From contig NZ_SOEZ01000057.1 in NCBI RefSeq assembly GCF_004402215.1, positions 61,422-125,421 on the forward strand: 64,000 bases of DNA, read 5' to 3'. The position numbers and the translations under genes are program-made. Positions within the stretch are counted from its first letter, which is position 1, and each line of letters opens with the position of its first letter. The notes beneath the pieces were generated by a model. The model worked only from the letters and a program-made list of their open reading frames with translations. It made no database searches and was not told the origin of the DNA. Shown here piece by piece: positions 8,157 to 16,191 of this stretch. Origin of the DNA: Cryobacterium tagatosivorans. GTDB lineage: Bacteria; Actinomycetota; Actinomycetes; Actinomycetales; Microbacteriaceae.

Positions 8157-9469
8157 CGGCTCACTCCAAAGAAGGGGGCGACCTCGCGCAGGGTGGCCAG
8201 GAACTGGTCCACCTCGTCGGTGGTCGTGTACAGGTAGGTGCTGGCCCGGGTCGACGCCGTCACGCCCAGCCGGCGGTGAAGGGGCTGCGCGCAGTGGTGG
8301 CCGACGCGGACCGCGATGCCGGCTTCGTCGAGGAACTGGCCGACGTCGTGCGCGTGCACCCCGGCGACGTCGATGCTGGCCAGGCCGATGCGTTCGACGC
8401 CGGCGGCGGGACCGAGCACCCGGACGCCCGGGATGTCGGCGAGCCCGGCCAGGAGGCGCTGCCCGAGCTCCGTCTCCCTGGCCTCGATCCGCCCCATGCC
8501 GACCGAGGACAGGTAGTCGACCGCGGCGGCCAGGGCGATCGCCTGCGAGACGCGCTGCGTGCCGGCCTCGAAGCGCTGCGGCGGCGCGAGGAACTCTGCA
8601 CCCTGCATGTCGACGGTGGTGATCATTGATCCGCCGGTGAGGAACGGGGGCATGTCGGCCAGCAGCTCGGCCCGGCCGAATAGCACGCCGATGCCGGTGG
8701 GACCCAGCATCTTGTGTCCGGAGAACACCGCGAAGTCCACGTCGAGGGCGGCCACGTCCACGGGCACGTGCGGCACGGACTGGCAGGCGTCGACCAGCAC
8801 AAGGGCGCCGACAGAGCGGGCGAGGGCGACAAGGTCGGCGACCGGGTTGACGACCCCGACCACATTGGAGGCGTGGGTGAAGGCCAGCAGGCGGGTGCGC
8901 GCCCCGATGACGGCCGCGGCGGCGTCGAGGTCGAGGGTGCCGTCATCCGTGACCGGGATGAACCGCAGCGTCGCGCCCGTGCGCAGCGCGAGCTGCTGCC
9001 AGGGGATGAGGTTCGCGTGGTGCTCCATCTCGGTGACGACGAGCTCGTCGCCGGGACCGAGGCGGAATCGTTTGGCCGCCTCTCCCCCGAGCCCGAGGGA
9101 CGCGTTGGAGAAGGAGTAGGCCACGAGATTGATGGCCTCGGTGGCGTTCGAGGTCCAGACCACTTCGTCGGTCTTCGCCCCGATGAAGGCGGCAACGGTC
9201 GACCTCGCGTCCTCGAAGGCCTCCGTCGCCGTGAAAGCGAGCGTGTGGGCGCCGCGGTGCACGGCGGCATTGCGCTGCTCGTAGTACTCCCGCTCGGCGT
9301 CCAGCACGCTGGCGGGGTTCTGCGAGGTGGCCCCGGAGTCGAGGTAGACGAGGGGCCGGCCGTTGACCGGTCGCCCGAGGATCGGGAAATCCCGGCGAAT
9401 GCCGGCGACCTCCTCGTCGGTCAGGGATCGAGGGGGTGCGAGCTTGAAGGCGTCAGCGGAGGGCATCAT
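8153..9469 (-). CDS. sufS: SufS, PLP-dependent cysteine desulfurase
   Basis: SufS releases sulfur from L-cysteine and carries it as a persulfide for iron-sulfur cluster assembly. The 438-residue protein is a class V aminotransferase-fold enzyme. The PLP lysine lies in VFSGHKMLGPTG, and the catalytic cysteine is in RVGHHCAQPLHRR near the C-terminus, the group II (SufS/CsdA) arrangement. NATEAINLVAYSF and TEMEHHANLIPW are cofactor and substrate contacts typical of the family. Two consecutive ATG codons start the frame after a GAAGGA ribosome site. It is the first gene of the sufS-sufU pair. Confidence 0.95.
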   Translation of the reverse strand: MMPSADAFKLAPPRSLTDEEVAGIRRDFPILGRPVNGRPLVYLDSGATSQNPASVLDAEREYYEQRNAAVHRGAHTLAFTATEAFEDARSTVAAFIGAKTDEVVWTSNATEAINLVAYSFSNASLGLGGEAAKRFRLGPGDELVVTEMEHHANLIPWQQLALRTGATLRFIPVTDDGTLDLDAAAAVIGARTRLLAFTHASNVVGVVNPVADLVALARSVGALVLVDACQSVPHVPVDVAALDVDFAVFSGHKMLGPTGIGVLFGRAELLADMPPFLTGGSMITTVDMQGAEFLAPPQRFEAGTQRVSQAIALAAAVDYLSSVGMGRIEARETELGQRLLAGLADIPGVRVLGPAAGVERIGLASIDVAGVHAHDVGQFLDEAGIAVRVGHHCAQPLHRRLGVTASTRASTYLYTTTDEVDQFLATLREVAPFFGVSR

Positions 9470-9589
9470 GTTTCAGGATATTCCTTCACCCCGCCAATCG
9501 CGCGGGAGAGTTGGAGCGGTGGGCGCTTGAGGCGTGGGTGCTTGAGGTGCGGGGCGGGTGCCGGAGCGGTGGGGACCGGAGCGGCGGGT

Positions 9590-9961
9590 TCAGCCGGGCG
9601 CCGGAGCCTCGTCGAGGATCCCGACGAAGCGGCTCCCGACTCCGTCGAACTCCCGTCGGCGGAGGCCGGCCGCCGGGGCGGGCAGCTCGTCGTAGCCGTG
9701 ATCGTCGCACGTGATGTAAGTGAAGGCCGGCCACCACTTCTTGGGCCGCGCGGCTTCGGTGAATCCGCAGACGTCGCAGCGCAACTCGACCCAGACGGGC
9801 TTCTTGCCGGTGCGGTTCGCACGCGACTGGACCAGCCAGGCGGGCGGGTTGGACTCCATCTCGGCCAGTTCGGCCTCGGAGAGCCGAGTGGGAATGCCGT
9901 GCCGGTGCGCCATCTCCAGCGGGATGTCCAGCCGCAGGGCCGCTTCGCGTCTCGTAATCAT
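9590..9961 (-). CDS. Conserved hypothetical protein with a CxxC element
   Basis: I do not recognise a named family. The 123-residue soluble protein starts at the ATG at 9961; a TTG three codons upstream is an alternative. The N-terminus, ITRREAALRLDIPLEMAHRHGI, resembles a helix-turn-helix-like segment. The middle contains WVELRCDVCGFTE and ITCDDHG, three cysteines and a histidine that could form a small zinc site. Codon usage matches its neighbours. It lies on the same strand as sufS, about 120 nt upstream of it, with a G-rich low-complexity gap between them, so co-transcription with sufS is possible but unproven. Confidence 0.6.
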   Translation of the reverse strand: MITRREAALRLDIPLEMAHRHGIPTRLSEAELAEMESNPPAWLVQSRANRTGKKPVWVELRCDVCGFTEAARPKKWWPAFTYITCDDHGYDELPAPAAGLRRREFDGVGSRFVGILDEAPAPG

Positions 9962-10041
9962 CTCCCTCAACGATAGACGCTGCCGTCGCCGCCGACCACC
10001 GGAAGCGGGCGGCAGGCCCGGCGTGCGGCAGGCCCGGCGGG

Positions 10042-10232
10042 TCAGGCGCCGGCGTGCGCCGCGCGGAGACCTGAGATGTCGATCTTCTGCATCCCCAGCA
10101 TGGCCTGCATGACCCGGCCGGCCTTCGCGGGGTCCGGGTCGGCGAGCAGCTCACCCAGCACCGAACTGGTACATCGGGCCCCCGTTGAGCGTCTGGAAGG
10201 TGAGCGCCTGGAACTCGACCCCGTCGAGCGGC
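10042..10232 (-). pseudogene. Remnant of a VOC/PhnB-like (glyoxalase superfamily) gene with internal deletion
   Basis: Two pieces of one family lie side by side in different reading frames. The upstream piece (about 10152-10232) reads GVEFQALTFQTLNGGPMYQFG, the usual substrate-loop region of PhnB-like VOC proteins, and then stops. The downstream piece (10042-10155) reads LLADPDPAKAGRVMQAMLGM and continues QKIDISGL, the standard C-terminal end of the same family. The roughly 50-60 residues that normally separate them are missing and the frames do not join. There is no intact start, so I call it a decayed gene. The family match is from memory of its conserved ends. Confidence 0.62.
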
Positions 10233-10357
10233 CTGACGGATCAGGTCCGAGCCGGGTACTCTAACCGACAGGACACGCCCCGAGGCCGGTTCGCATCCGG
10301 CCGGAGCGCATCCGGTCGGCGCCGCGGCCCATGGACCGTTGAGATGAGAGGGTCGAG

Positions 10358-11164
10358 ATGAGCGAGCCAGTTCCCGGGCAGCCTTCCGCAGGGAAGGGCT
10401 CCGGACCCACCGCCAACACGGTCATCCTGATCGTCGGCCTGTCGCTGGTGGCGATCACGACCATCGTCGGGTTGCTGTTCGCACTGAATTTCCGCGGCGG
10501 CCCGGTCGACCAGGACGAAGACCTGGCCGCCGGCCGGAGCGTCGCCGTGGAGATTCCGAATGCCGCGCTGGTGCTCGGGCCGAGCGACGACGACGAGATC
10601 CACGTCACGATGCGCGGCAGCTACATCGGGACGGCGCCGACCCTGGCGGCGAGCACGTCCGGCGGAGTGACCACCATCAGCGGCGGATGCTCGCGCCAGT
10701 GGTTCAGCTTCTGCTCCCTCGAGGTCACCGTGCGACTCCCCGAGTCGCTGCCGCTGGCCGTGGCGGGCGAGAACGGTGCCATCACGGCATCCGGGCTCAC
10801 GGGTGAACTCAGCCTGCACACGACGAACGGTCGCATCGAAGCGTCCGGCACGGAGTCCAGGATCGAGCTGCGCACCACCAATGGGGCCATCCGCCTGCGG
10901 GAGGCGACCTCCGACGAGGTCAGCGCCGGCACGACCAACGGCAGCGTCGATCTGGGCTTCCTGGATCCGCCGGACGACGTCGTGGCCAGGAGCACGAACG
11001 GCTCGGTGACGGTGCGGGTTCCGGTGGACGGCGTGCGCTACTTCATCACGGCGCAGACGACCAACGGGTCGACGAACACGAACTCCGTGCCGGGTGACCG
11101 CGATTCCGAGCACACGATCGTTGCGGAGACCACGAACGGGAGCGTGTCGGTCGTCCCGAACTGA
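10358..11164 (+). CDS. Membrane-anchored DUF4097-like beta-helix adhesin domain protein
   Basis: The 268-residue protein has a short polar N-terminus, one hydrophobic segment at residues 21-43 (TVILIVGLSLVAITTIVGLL), and an extracellular region built of short repeats. From about residue 140 on, the motif T-T-N-G or S-T-N-G occurs six times at intervals near 15-28 residues (HTTNGRIEAS, RTTNGAIRL, GTTNGSVDL, RSTNGSVTV, QTTNGSTNT, ETTNGSVSV). This is the right-handed beta-solenoid pattern of DUF4097/putative adhesin domains. The function is unknown; a cell-envelope sensor or adhesin is possible. It is monocistronic, with no informative neighbour. Confidence 0.78.
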   Translation: MSEPVPGQPSAGKGSGPTANTVILIVGLSLVAITTIVGLLFALNFRGGPVDQDEDLAAGRSVAVEIPNAALVLGPSDDDEIHVTMRGSYIGTAPTLAASTSGGVTTISGGCSRQWFSFCSLEVTVRLPESLPLAVAGENGAITASGLTGELSLHTTNGRIEASGTESRIELRTTNGAIRLREATSDEVSAGTTNGSVDLGFLDPPDDVVARSTNGSVTVRVPVDGVRYFITAQTTNGSTNTNSVPGDRDSEHTIVAETTNGSVSVVPN

Positions 11165-11215
11165 GGCGCGCTTCCTGCCCGGTCGGGACCGGCCGCGGGG
11201 GTGGGACAATGAGGG

Positions 11216-12115
11216 ATGCGAGACACCGTTTCCCCGCTGGGGCTCCTCCTTGACGTTGATGGCCCGATCGCGAGTCCGGTCACCCGGTCCATCGCCACTC
11301 CGAGCATCCTGACCGACCTGATTCTCCTGGCCGGCGCCAATGTGCCGATCGCGTTCATCACCGGGCGTTCGGCCGCCTTCATCCGCGACGAGGTCGTCAC
11401 CCCGCTGGTCGCGGCTGGCCTTCCAGGCGATTTCCGGATGTACGGCGTGTGCGAGAAGGGTGCCGTGTGGTTCCCCATCTCGGCAGCCGGGATGGGCGAG
11501 GTCGTGGTGGACGACAGCGTCGCCCTGCCGGCGGCCGCCGTCGACGCGCTGCGCCGGCTCGTGGCGGACTCCTTCGGCGACACCATGTTCTTCGACGAAA
11601 CCAAACAGGCCATGGTTTCGGTCGAGCAGCGCACGGATGTCGACAACGGTGCCTACCGGGCCGCCCAGGAGGCGTTCAACGAGTCGGCATTCGCCCTGCT
11701 CACCGCGCGCGGCCTGGGGGTTCGGCTCGGTGAGCGCGAGGCGCCGGACTCGGCCGGGCGGATGCCCTTCAGAATCGACCCGACGATCATCTCGACGGAC
11801 ATCGAGTCGGTGCTCCTGGACAAGGACAACGCCGCGGAACGCGCGCTCGCGTTCTTCGCCGAGGGTGGTCCCCTCCCCCACCTGTGGCGTTCGGTCGGCG
11901 ACTCCCGCAGCGACTATCTGATGGCCGATCACCTGCATGCCGCCGGCTACGACGTCTCCCACGTGGACGTGCGTCCGGCCGACGGGATCCTCGACCGGCC
12001 CTACCCGGTCATCGTCATGGGCGAGCAGATCCACGACGAGGCCGGCGCCAGCTTCCTCGACTACTGGGTCGACAGGCTCGGGCTCCGCGCGAACCGATCC
12101 GCCGGTCAGTCCTGA
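11216..12115 (+). CDS. HAD-superfamily hydrolase-like protein
   Basis: The 299-residue protein begins RDTVSPLGLLLDVDGPIASP, the HAD motif I (DxD) with the nucleophile at about residue 13. IAFITGRSAAFI supplies the motif II Thr region and SVGDSRSDYLMADHL the motif IV acidic cluster, so the phosphatase core looks complete. The cap between them resembles the sucrose- or trehalose-phosphatase type (Cof-like), but the substrate cannot be read from sequence. The ATG at 11216 follows a GAGGG ribosome site. Its last 10 nt overlap the convergent J-domain gene. Confidence 0.72.
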   Translation: MRDTVSPLGLLLDVDGPIASPVTRSIATPSILTDLILLAGANVPIAFITGRSAAFIRDEVVTPLVAAGLPGDFRMYGVCEKGAVWFPISAAGMGEVVVDDSVALPAAAVDALRRLVADSFGDTMFFDETKQAMVSVEQRTDVDNGAYRAAQEAFNESAFALLTARGLGVRLGEREAPDSAGRMPFRIDPTIISTDIESVLLDKDNAAERALAFFAEGGPLPHLWRSVGDSRSDYLMADHLHAAGYDVSHVDVRPADGILDRPYPVIVMGEQIHDEAGASFLDYWVDRLGLRANRSAGQS

Positions 12116-13044
12116 ACGAAGCGGATGCCGTTCTGCAGTCGGCTCCGCAGCTCGAAGACCTTCTCGAAGGAGCCCCGGTCCATCCCCGGAAGCCCGTCCC
12201 GCAGGAGGCCGACCAGGCGTGAGCGGGGAATAGTGACCACCGTCGGACGGCGGCCGCGCCTCGGAACGGTCAGCGGTTCGGAGACGGCGCCATCGGGCAG
12301 CACGACGACGAGCGCGGTGAACCTGACCTTGAGGGACCGCGCCAGCGCCCGGGCGGCGTCCTCGAGGCCCTGGATCGGGCTTTCCCCGGGCGCGAGGGTG
12401 TCGCCGGCAAGCTCACCGCGCCGAAGCTGAACCGGCGCGCCCCAGTCCTCGGACAGGATGGCGAACAGGCCGGCCGGGCCCAGGACGACGTGGTCGAGCT
12501 TCTGCCCCTGCTCCCCGGTGTCGACGTCGTGCCAGGCGGTGAATCCGATGCCGAGGCCCGAGACGAGCTGCGCGGTGGATTCCTCGGCGATGGCCTTGGC
12601 CAGCCGGTGGCGGATCTCCTGCGGGGCCGTCCGCACCAACCCCGGGTCGTACGGATCGTCCAGGGTCGTTCCCCGCCCGGCCCACTCGCGAATCAGGGAG
12701 AGGAAGTGCTGCCTGGTCTGCCCGCCGGGGTGTCCGTACATCCGCGCGCGCACGCCGCCGGACTGCGCCGAACGGCCCGGGGCCGCGGGAGCCGCGTAGA
12801 ACGAGCCGGAGGGCGACGGCTCGGCCTCCGAGTATCGGTGCCGATCGTACTCGGCCCGGCTGGCCGGGTTTCCGACCCGTTCCCAGGCGATCTGCACGGC
12901 GTGAAAGCGCTCCGCGCTGCCGCCCACATCGGGGTGGGTGTGCCGGAGCAGCCGGCGATACGCCCGGCGGAGTTCGTCCTGGCTGGCTGTCGGGCTGACC
13001 CCGAGGACCTCGTACGGTGTGGCCGCGGCCGGGCTATCGGGCAT
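12106..13044 (-). CDS. J-domain protein with a NERD-like C-terminal region
   Basis: Residues 6-70 form a DnaJ J domain, beginning TPYEVLGVSPTASQDELRRAY and containing the HPD tripeptide (LLRHTHPDVGG) that stimulates Hsp70 ATPase. No Gly/Phe or zinc-finger region follows. The C-terminal half (about 150-300) contains LDHVVLGPAGLFAILSEDWG, which resembles the core strand of nuclease-related NERD domains (usually DHVVVGPxGVFVIDSK). The start is the ATG at 13044, just before the J domain; a much longer open frame upstream is a shadow. It converges with the HAD gene. A DNA- or stress-related chaperone role is a guess. Confidence 0.75.
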   Translation of the reverse strand: MPDSPAAATPYEVLGVSPTASQDELRRAYRRLLRHTHPDVGGSAERFHAVQIAWERVGNPASRAEYDRHRYSEAEPSPSGSFYAAPAAPGRSAQSGGVRARMYGHPGGQTRQHFLSLIREWAGRGTTLDDPYDPGLVRTAPQEIRHRLAKAIAEESTAQLVSGLGIGFTAWHDVDTGEQGQKLDHVVLGPAGLFAILSEDWGAPVQLRRGELAGDTLAPGESPIQGLEDAARALARSLKVRFTALVVVLPDGAVSEPLTVPRRGRRPTVVTIPRSRLVGLLRDGLPGMDRGSFEKVFELRSRLQNGIRFVQD

Positions 13045-13143
13045 CCTGGGCGGTCTCTTTCGGAAATGTGGTGATTGAAGGTGTCTCTTTACGATACCCA
13101 TCAAGGCTGACATCTGGCCCGTCGGAGCCCTAGGCTCGGCAGA

Positions 13144-13932
13144 ATGAGCGACTTCGTCCTTCGCCGGTTCGACCACGGGGAGCTGACCCTGCTCGTGCGC
13201 GAGTACGGCGACGACCGGTCGGTCGGCGGGACCCGAGCCTTCGTGCTGGTGCACGGCATCGGGGCGTCGTCGCGCTACTACGCCAGGCTGTCCAGGCTCC
13301 TGGCCCCGCACGGCAGCGTGTACGCGGTCGATCTGCCGGGGTTCGGCGCGGCGCCGTCTCCGGCCGTTCCGCTGGACATTCCGGACTTCGCCGCGCTCCT
13401 GCGGGCATTCGCCGGCGCCCGGGGCCTCGTCGATCCGGTACTGGTGGGGCACTCGATGGGGTCGCAGGTGGTCACCGAGGTCGCCCTGCAGGATCCGGGT
13501 CTCGCCTCCAGCCTCGTGCTGATCGCGCCCGTCGTCGACCCGGCCGCCCCCTCCGCGCTGGGGCAGGCCCTGCGCCTGCTGCGAGACGTCTTCACCGAAC
13601 CGCCGGCGGCGAACTGGATCGTCGCCGTCGATTACCTGCGCTGCGGGCCGCGGCGCTACTTCTCGGCGCTGCCGGCGATGCTCTCCTACCGGCTGGAGGA
13701 GCGGGTTGCCCGCCTGCAGGTATCCACGCTCGTCATTCGCGGTTCGCGGGACCCGGTCACGCCCGCCGGCTGGGCGGATCGGCTGGTCGCCGCGATTCCG
13801 CGCTCGAGCAGGCTCGACGTGCGGGGCGCCTCCCATGTCGTGCAGCTCGCGGCCCCCCGGGTGGTGGTGGCGGCCATCGTGGCGCACGCGCGGATTGGAG
13901 TTGCGGGATCCGCGCCGGAGGTTGACCGGTGA
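13144..13932 (+). CDS. Alpha/beta hydrolase
   Basis: This 262-residue alpha/beta-hydrolase-fold protein contains the oxyanion-hole region LVHGIGASSRYY, the DLPGFG strand, the nucleophile elbow GHSMGSQ, the acid region RGSRDPVTPAGWA and the catalytic His in GASHVVQLAAP. The triad therefore looks complete, so a carboxylesterase or lipase-like activity is likely, with unknown substrate. No signal peptide is visible. Its stop overlaps the next start by 4 nt (GTGA), pairing it with another hydrolase and suggesting that both act in one pathway. Confidence 0.82.
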   Translation: MSDFVLRRFDHGELTLLVREYGDDRSVGGTRAFVLVHGIGASSRYYARLSRLLAPHGSVYAVDLPGFGAAPSPAVPLDIPDFAALLRAFAGARGLVDPVLVGHSMGSQVVTEVALQDPGLASSLVLIAPVVDPAAPSALGQALRLLRDVFTEPPAANWIVAVDYLRCGPRRYFSALPAMLSYRLEERVARLQVSTLVIRGSRDPVTPAGWADRLVAAIPRSSRLDVRGASHVVQLAAPRVVVAAIVAHARIGVAGSAPEVDR

Positions 13933-14624
13933 ACATCCTGGCCAAGGCGTGGTTCTGGGCGCTCGACTATGCCTATGTCGGCATCCGGCAGTTGGATGCC
14001 GGCCCGTCGCGGGCTGCCCTTGCGCGGTATCGATCGGGCGATTCCGCCCCGGTCGTGCTGCTGCCCGGGATCTACGAGACCTGGCGGTTCCTGCGGCCGC
14101 TGGCGGACGCGCTGCACGGCAGCGGCCACCCGGTGCACGCGATCCGGGGACTGGGGCGCAATCGGCGGCCGGTCGCCGACGGCGCTCGGATCGCCGCGGA
14201 GTACCTCTCCCAGGAAGACCTGCACGGCGTGATCCTCGTCGCCCACAGCAAGGGCGGCCTGATCGGAAAGTACCTGATGATGTCCGCCGCAGGCCGGGAG
14301 CGGATCGATCGGATGGTCGCGATCGCGACGCCGTTCTCCGGGTCGTCCCTGGCGAAATACACGGTGCTCCCCAGCCTGCGCGCGCTCTCACCGACCGACC
14401 CGATGGTGCGCCTCCTCGTGGACGAGCAGTTCGTGAACGCCCGGATCACCTCCGTCTACGGGGCGTTCGACCCGCATATCCCGGACGGTTGCAGCCTGCC
14501 CGGAGCCACGAACATCGCCCTGGCCGCCTCCGGCCACTTCCGGATCATCGGCGATCGGGGGCTGATCACGGCCGTCAGCGCCGCGTGCGGCGGCGACGGA
14601 AAAGTAGGATCGCCTCATGAGTGA
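13929..14624 (+). CDS. Lipase-like alpha/beta hydrolase
   Basis: The 231-residue protein starts at a GTG inside the stop of the previous gene. VLLPGIYETWRFLRPLADAL is the oxyanion-hole region, LVAHSKGGLIGKYLM holds the nucleophile Ser, and MVAIATPFSGSSLAKY resembles triacylglycerol lipases and PGAP1/EstA-type proteins that recognise a lid-covered lipid. The His of the triad is probably in ASGHFRIIGD. No secretion signal is evident, although the first 20 residues (ILAKAWFWALDYAYVGI) are amphipathic. It overlaps the DUF1345 gene by 8 nt, making a three-gene unit. Confidence 0.78.
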   Translation: MNILAKAWFWALDYAYVGIRQLDAGPSRAALARYRSGDSAPVVLLPGIYETWRFLRPLADALHGSGHPVHAIRGLGRNRRPVADGARIAAEYLSQEDLHGVILVAHSKGGLIGKYLMMSAAGRERIDRMVAIATPFSGSSLAKYTVLPSLRALSPTDPMVRLLVDEQFVNARITSVYGAFDPHIPDGCSLPGATNIALAASGHFRIIGDRGLITAVSAACGGDGKVGSPHE

Positions 14625-15276
14625 ACTCCGCAACGGACCCGGGGGTCTCCCCGGACCCGTGAAGATCCACCATTCCACGACGCGCTTCGCCGTCATGCTC
14701 CTGGTCGGACTGACGGCGGGCATCCTCACCGGGATGCGGGGCGAATGGGTACCGGCCGTCATCGTCGGCTGGGCTGCGGCCTGCGTCACCTACCTGCTCT
14801 GGGTCTGGCTCACCGTGTGGCGGATGGATGCGTCGACGACGGCCAGCCACTCGACACGCGAGGACCCGGGGCGCGCGATTTCCGACCTTCTCGTCGTGAT
14901 CGCCAGCCTCGCCAGCCTGGGCGCCCCCGTCTCCCTGCTGATCGAGGCGCGGGCATCGGAGCGGATCACCATCGCGATGCTGGCGGTGATGAGCGTGGCC
15001 CTGTCGTGGGGACTGATCCACACTCTCTTCACCCTGCGGTATGCGTCCCTGTACTATTCCGGACCGGACGGGGGCGTGGATTTCAACCAGGCCGAAGCGC
15101 CGAACTACGGGGACTTCGCCTACCTCGCGTTCACCCTCGGGATGACGTTCCAGGTGTCGGACACCACCCTGCAGACACACGGGATTCGCATGGCGGCGCT
15201 GCGCCACGCGCTCCTCTCGTACCTCTTCGGCACGATCATCCTGGCGACGCTGATCAACCTCGTCGCCGGGCTGTAG
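14617..15276 (+). CDS. DUF1345 family integral membrane protein
   Basis: The 219-residue polytopic membrane protein has about five hydrophobic helices. DUF1345 hallmarks are visible: HTLFTLRYASLYY followed by a stretch ending NYGDFAYLAFTLGMTFQVSDT, and a C-terminal helix (LLSYLFGTIILATLINLVAGL). The molecular function of this family is unknown. The ATG at 14617 lies within the 3' end of the lipase-like gene, so the three genes from 13144 are probably co-transcribed. It ends 39 nt before the convergent DUF6766 gene with no clear hairpin between them. Confidence 0.85.
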   Translation: MSELRNGPGGLPGPVKIHHSTTRFAVMLLVGLTAGILTGMRGEWVPAVIVGWAAACVTYLLWVWLTVWRMDASTTASHSTREDPGRAISDLLVVIASLASLGAPVSLLIEARASERITIAMLAVMSVALSWGLIHTLFTLRYASLYYSGPDGGVDFNQAEAPNYGDFAYLAFTLGMTFQVSDTTLQTHGIRMAALRHALLSYLFGTIILATLINLVAGL

Positions 15277-15315
15277 GCCGGGCACCTGACAGACCGCCTC
15301 GGCCGCCACCCGGGT

Positions 15316-15987
15316 TCACCCTTCGACCGCCGATTCCGCGTGCGGTGCCCCGACCGGCTTCGATTCCGGCGACCCGCGCTGGCGCAAGTAGATCGACAGA
15401 ACAACCATGCTGCCCACCGCCAGGAACTCCGACTGCCAGTTCTGCAGCGTGCGATTCCAGAAGTCGGCCGACACGATGTAGTCCGGCCAGGTCACGGGCG
15501 ACTGAAGGTGCGCGCGCTGTTCTTCGTTGTAGGCGACGACTCCCGTGAAGGATTGGGCCGCCCAGGAGAGCACAAAGATGGCACCCATGACGAGCAGAAG
15601 GGAATTCGAATAGATCCGGAGCCGCCAGCCGTGCTTCCGAGCCCAGGACGGCGAATTCGGGGGCGCGAACTCCCCCACCAGTTGCTCAGCGTCGGACCCG
15701 GGACCTTCCTCACCTGGCTGCTTTGACTCGGGCGACCCCCGCTGTACCAGCCAGGTCGTGGCGAGAATGAACAGGAAGAACTGGAGGAACTCCGACTGCC
15801 AGTTTTCGGAGACGTCCACGGCGAACGCGGAGGACGTGAGGTAGTGCCCGAGCGACACGGTTGCCAGGCCAAGGGCGGCCTGCTCCTCGTTGAAGAGCGC
15901 CAGCCCGGTCAGTGCCTGACCGATCAGGGCGAGGACGAATATGACGCCAAAGAAGATGCTGAGGCCGTGATTCCGCAGGGCGCGCAT
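15316..15987 (-). CDS. DUF6766-like membrane protein with internal duplication
   Basis: The 223-residue membrane protein has two similar halves. Each half has a helix (FFGVIFVLALIGQALTGLAL / VMGAIFVLSWAAQSFTGVVA), a FNEEQ/YNEEQ tag, a variable stretch, the conserved NWQSEFL element, a second helix and the sequence RGSPESK. The repeat spacing is close to 120 residues and covers nearly the whole protein. I chose the ATG at 15987 (MRALRNHG) because homologous proteins begin there; an upstream ATG would add 11 residues. The function is unknown. A possible 27-residue membrane peptide is encoded just upstream on the same strand. Confidence 0.75.
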   Translation of the reverse strand: MRALRNHGLSIFFGVIFVLALIGQALTGLALFNEEQAALGLATVSLGHYLTSSAFAVDVSENWQSEFLQFFLFILATTWLVQRGSPESKQPGEEGPGSDAEQLVGEFAPPNSPSWARKHGWRLRIYSNSLLLVMGAIFVLSWAAQSFTGVVAYNEEQRAHLQSPVTWPDYIVSADFWNRTLQNWQSEFLAVGSMVVLSIYLRQRGSPESKPVGAPHAESAVEG

Positions 15988-16000
15988 CAGCAGAGGCCCG

Positions 16001-16084
16001 TCATCGCCCGAGCAGCGCAATGACGAGCATGTAGGCCAGCCCGCCGCCGATCACGGTGAGCCAACCGGTGAACACGGTACGCAC
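16001..16084 (-). CDS. Possible 27-residue single-helix membrane peptide
   Basis: A GTG-initiated frame of 28 codons encodes one hydrophobic helix flanked by Arg residues: it starts MRTVFTGWLTVIGGG and ends YMLVIALLGR. It stops 13 nt upstream of the chosen DUF6766 start, on the same strand, so the two could be co-translated. No strong ribosome site is visible, and its size makes chance a real possibility. I list it because charge and hydrophobicity fit a small membrane subunit and nothing else explains this segment. Confidence 0.3.
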   Translation of the reverse strand: MRTVFTGWLTVIGGGLAYMLVIALLGR

Positions 16085-16191
16085 GCTAGCCCGATTTCGT
16101 TACGTGAGCAGGAGGCCGCAACGAGCGAGGAAACTGGACTGCCGGATTCATACCGGTAATCTAGCCCGAGCCGGGCAGGAGCGCCCGGGGT

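Noticed and set aside
9490..9589. G-rich low-complexity stretch with GGAGCGGTGGG-like copies before the 9590 gene
   Set aside because: The copies are short and irregular, and I could not define a repeat unit or a function.
12106..14391. 761-codon version of the J-domain protein
   Set aside because: The extension is antisense to two alpha/beta hydrolase genes; the J domain should be at the N-terminus, at 13044.
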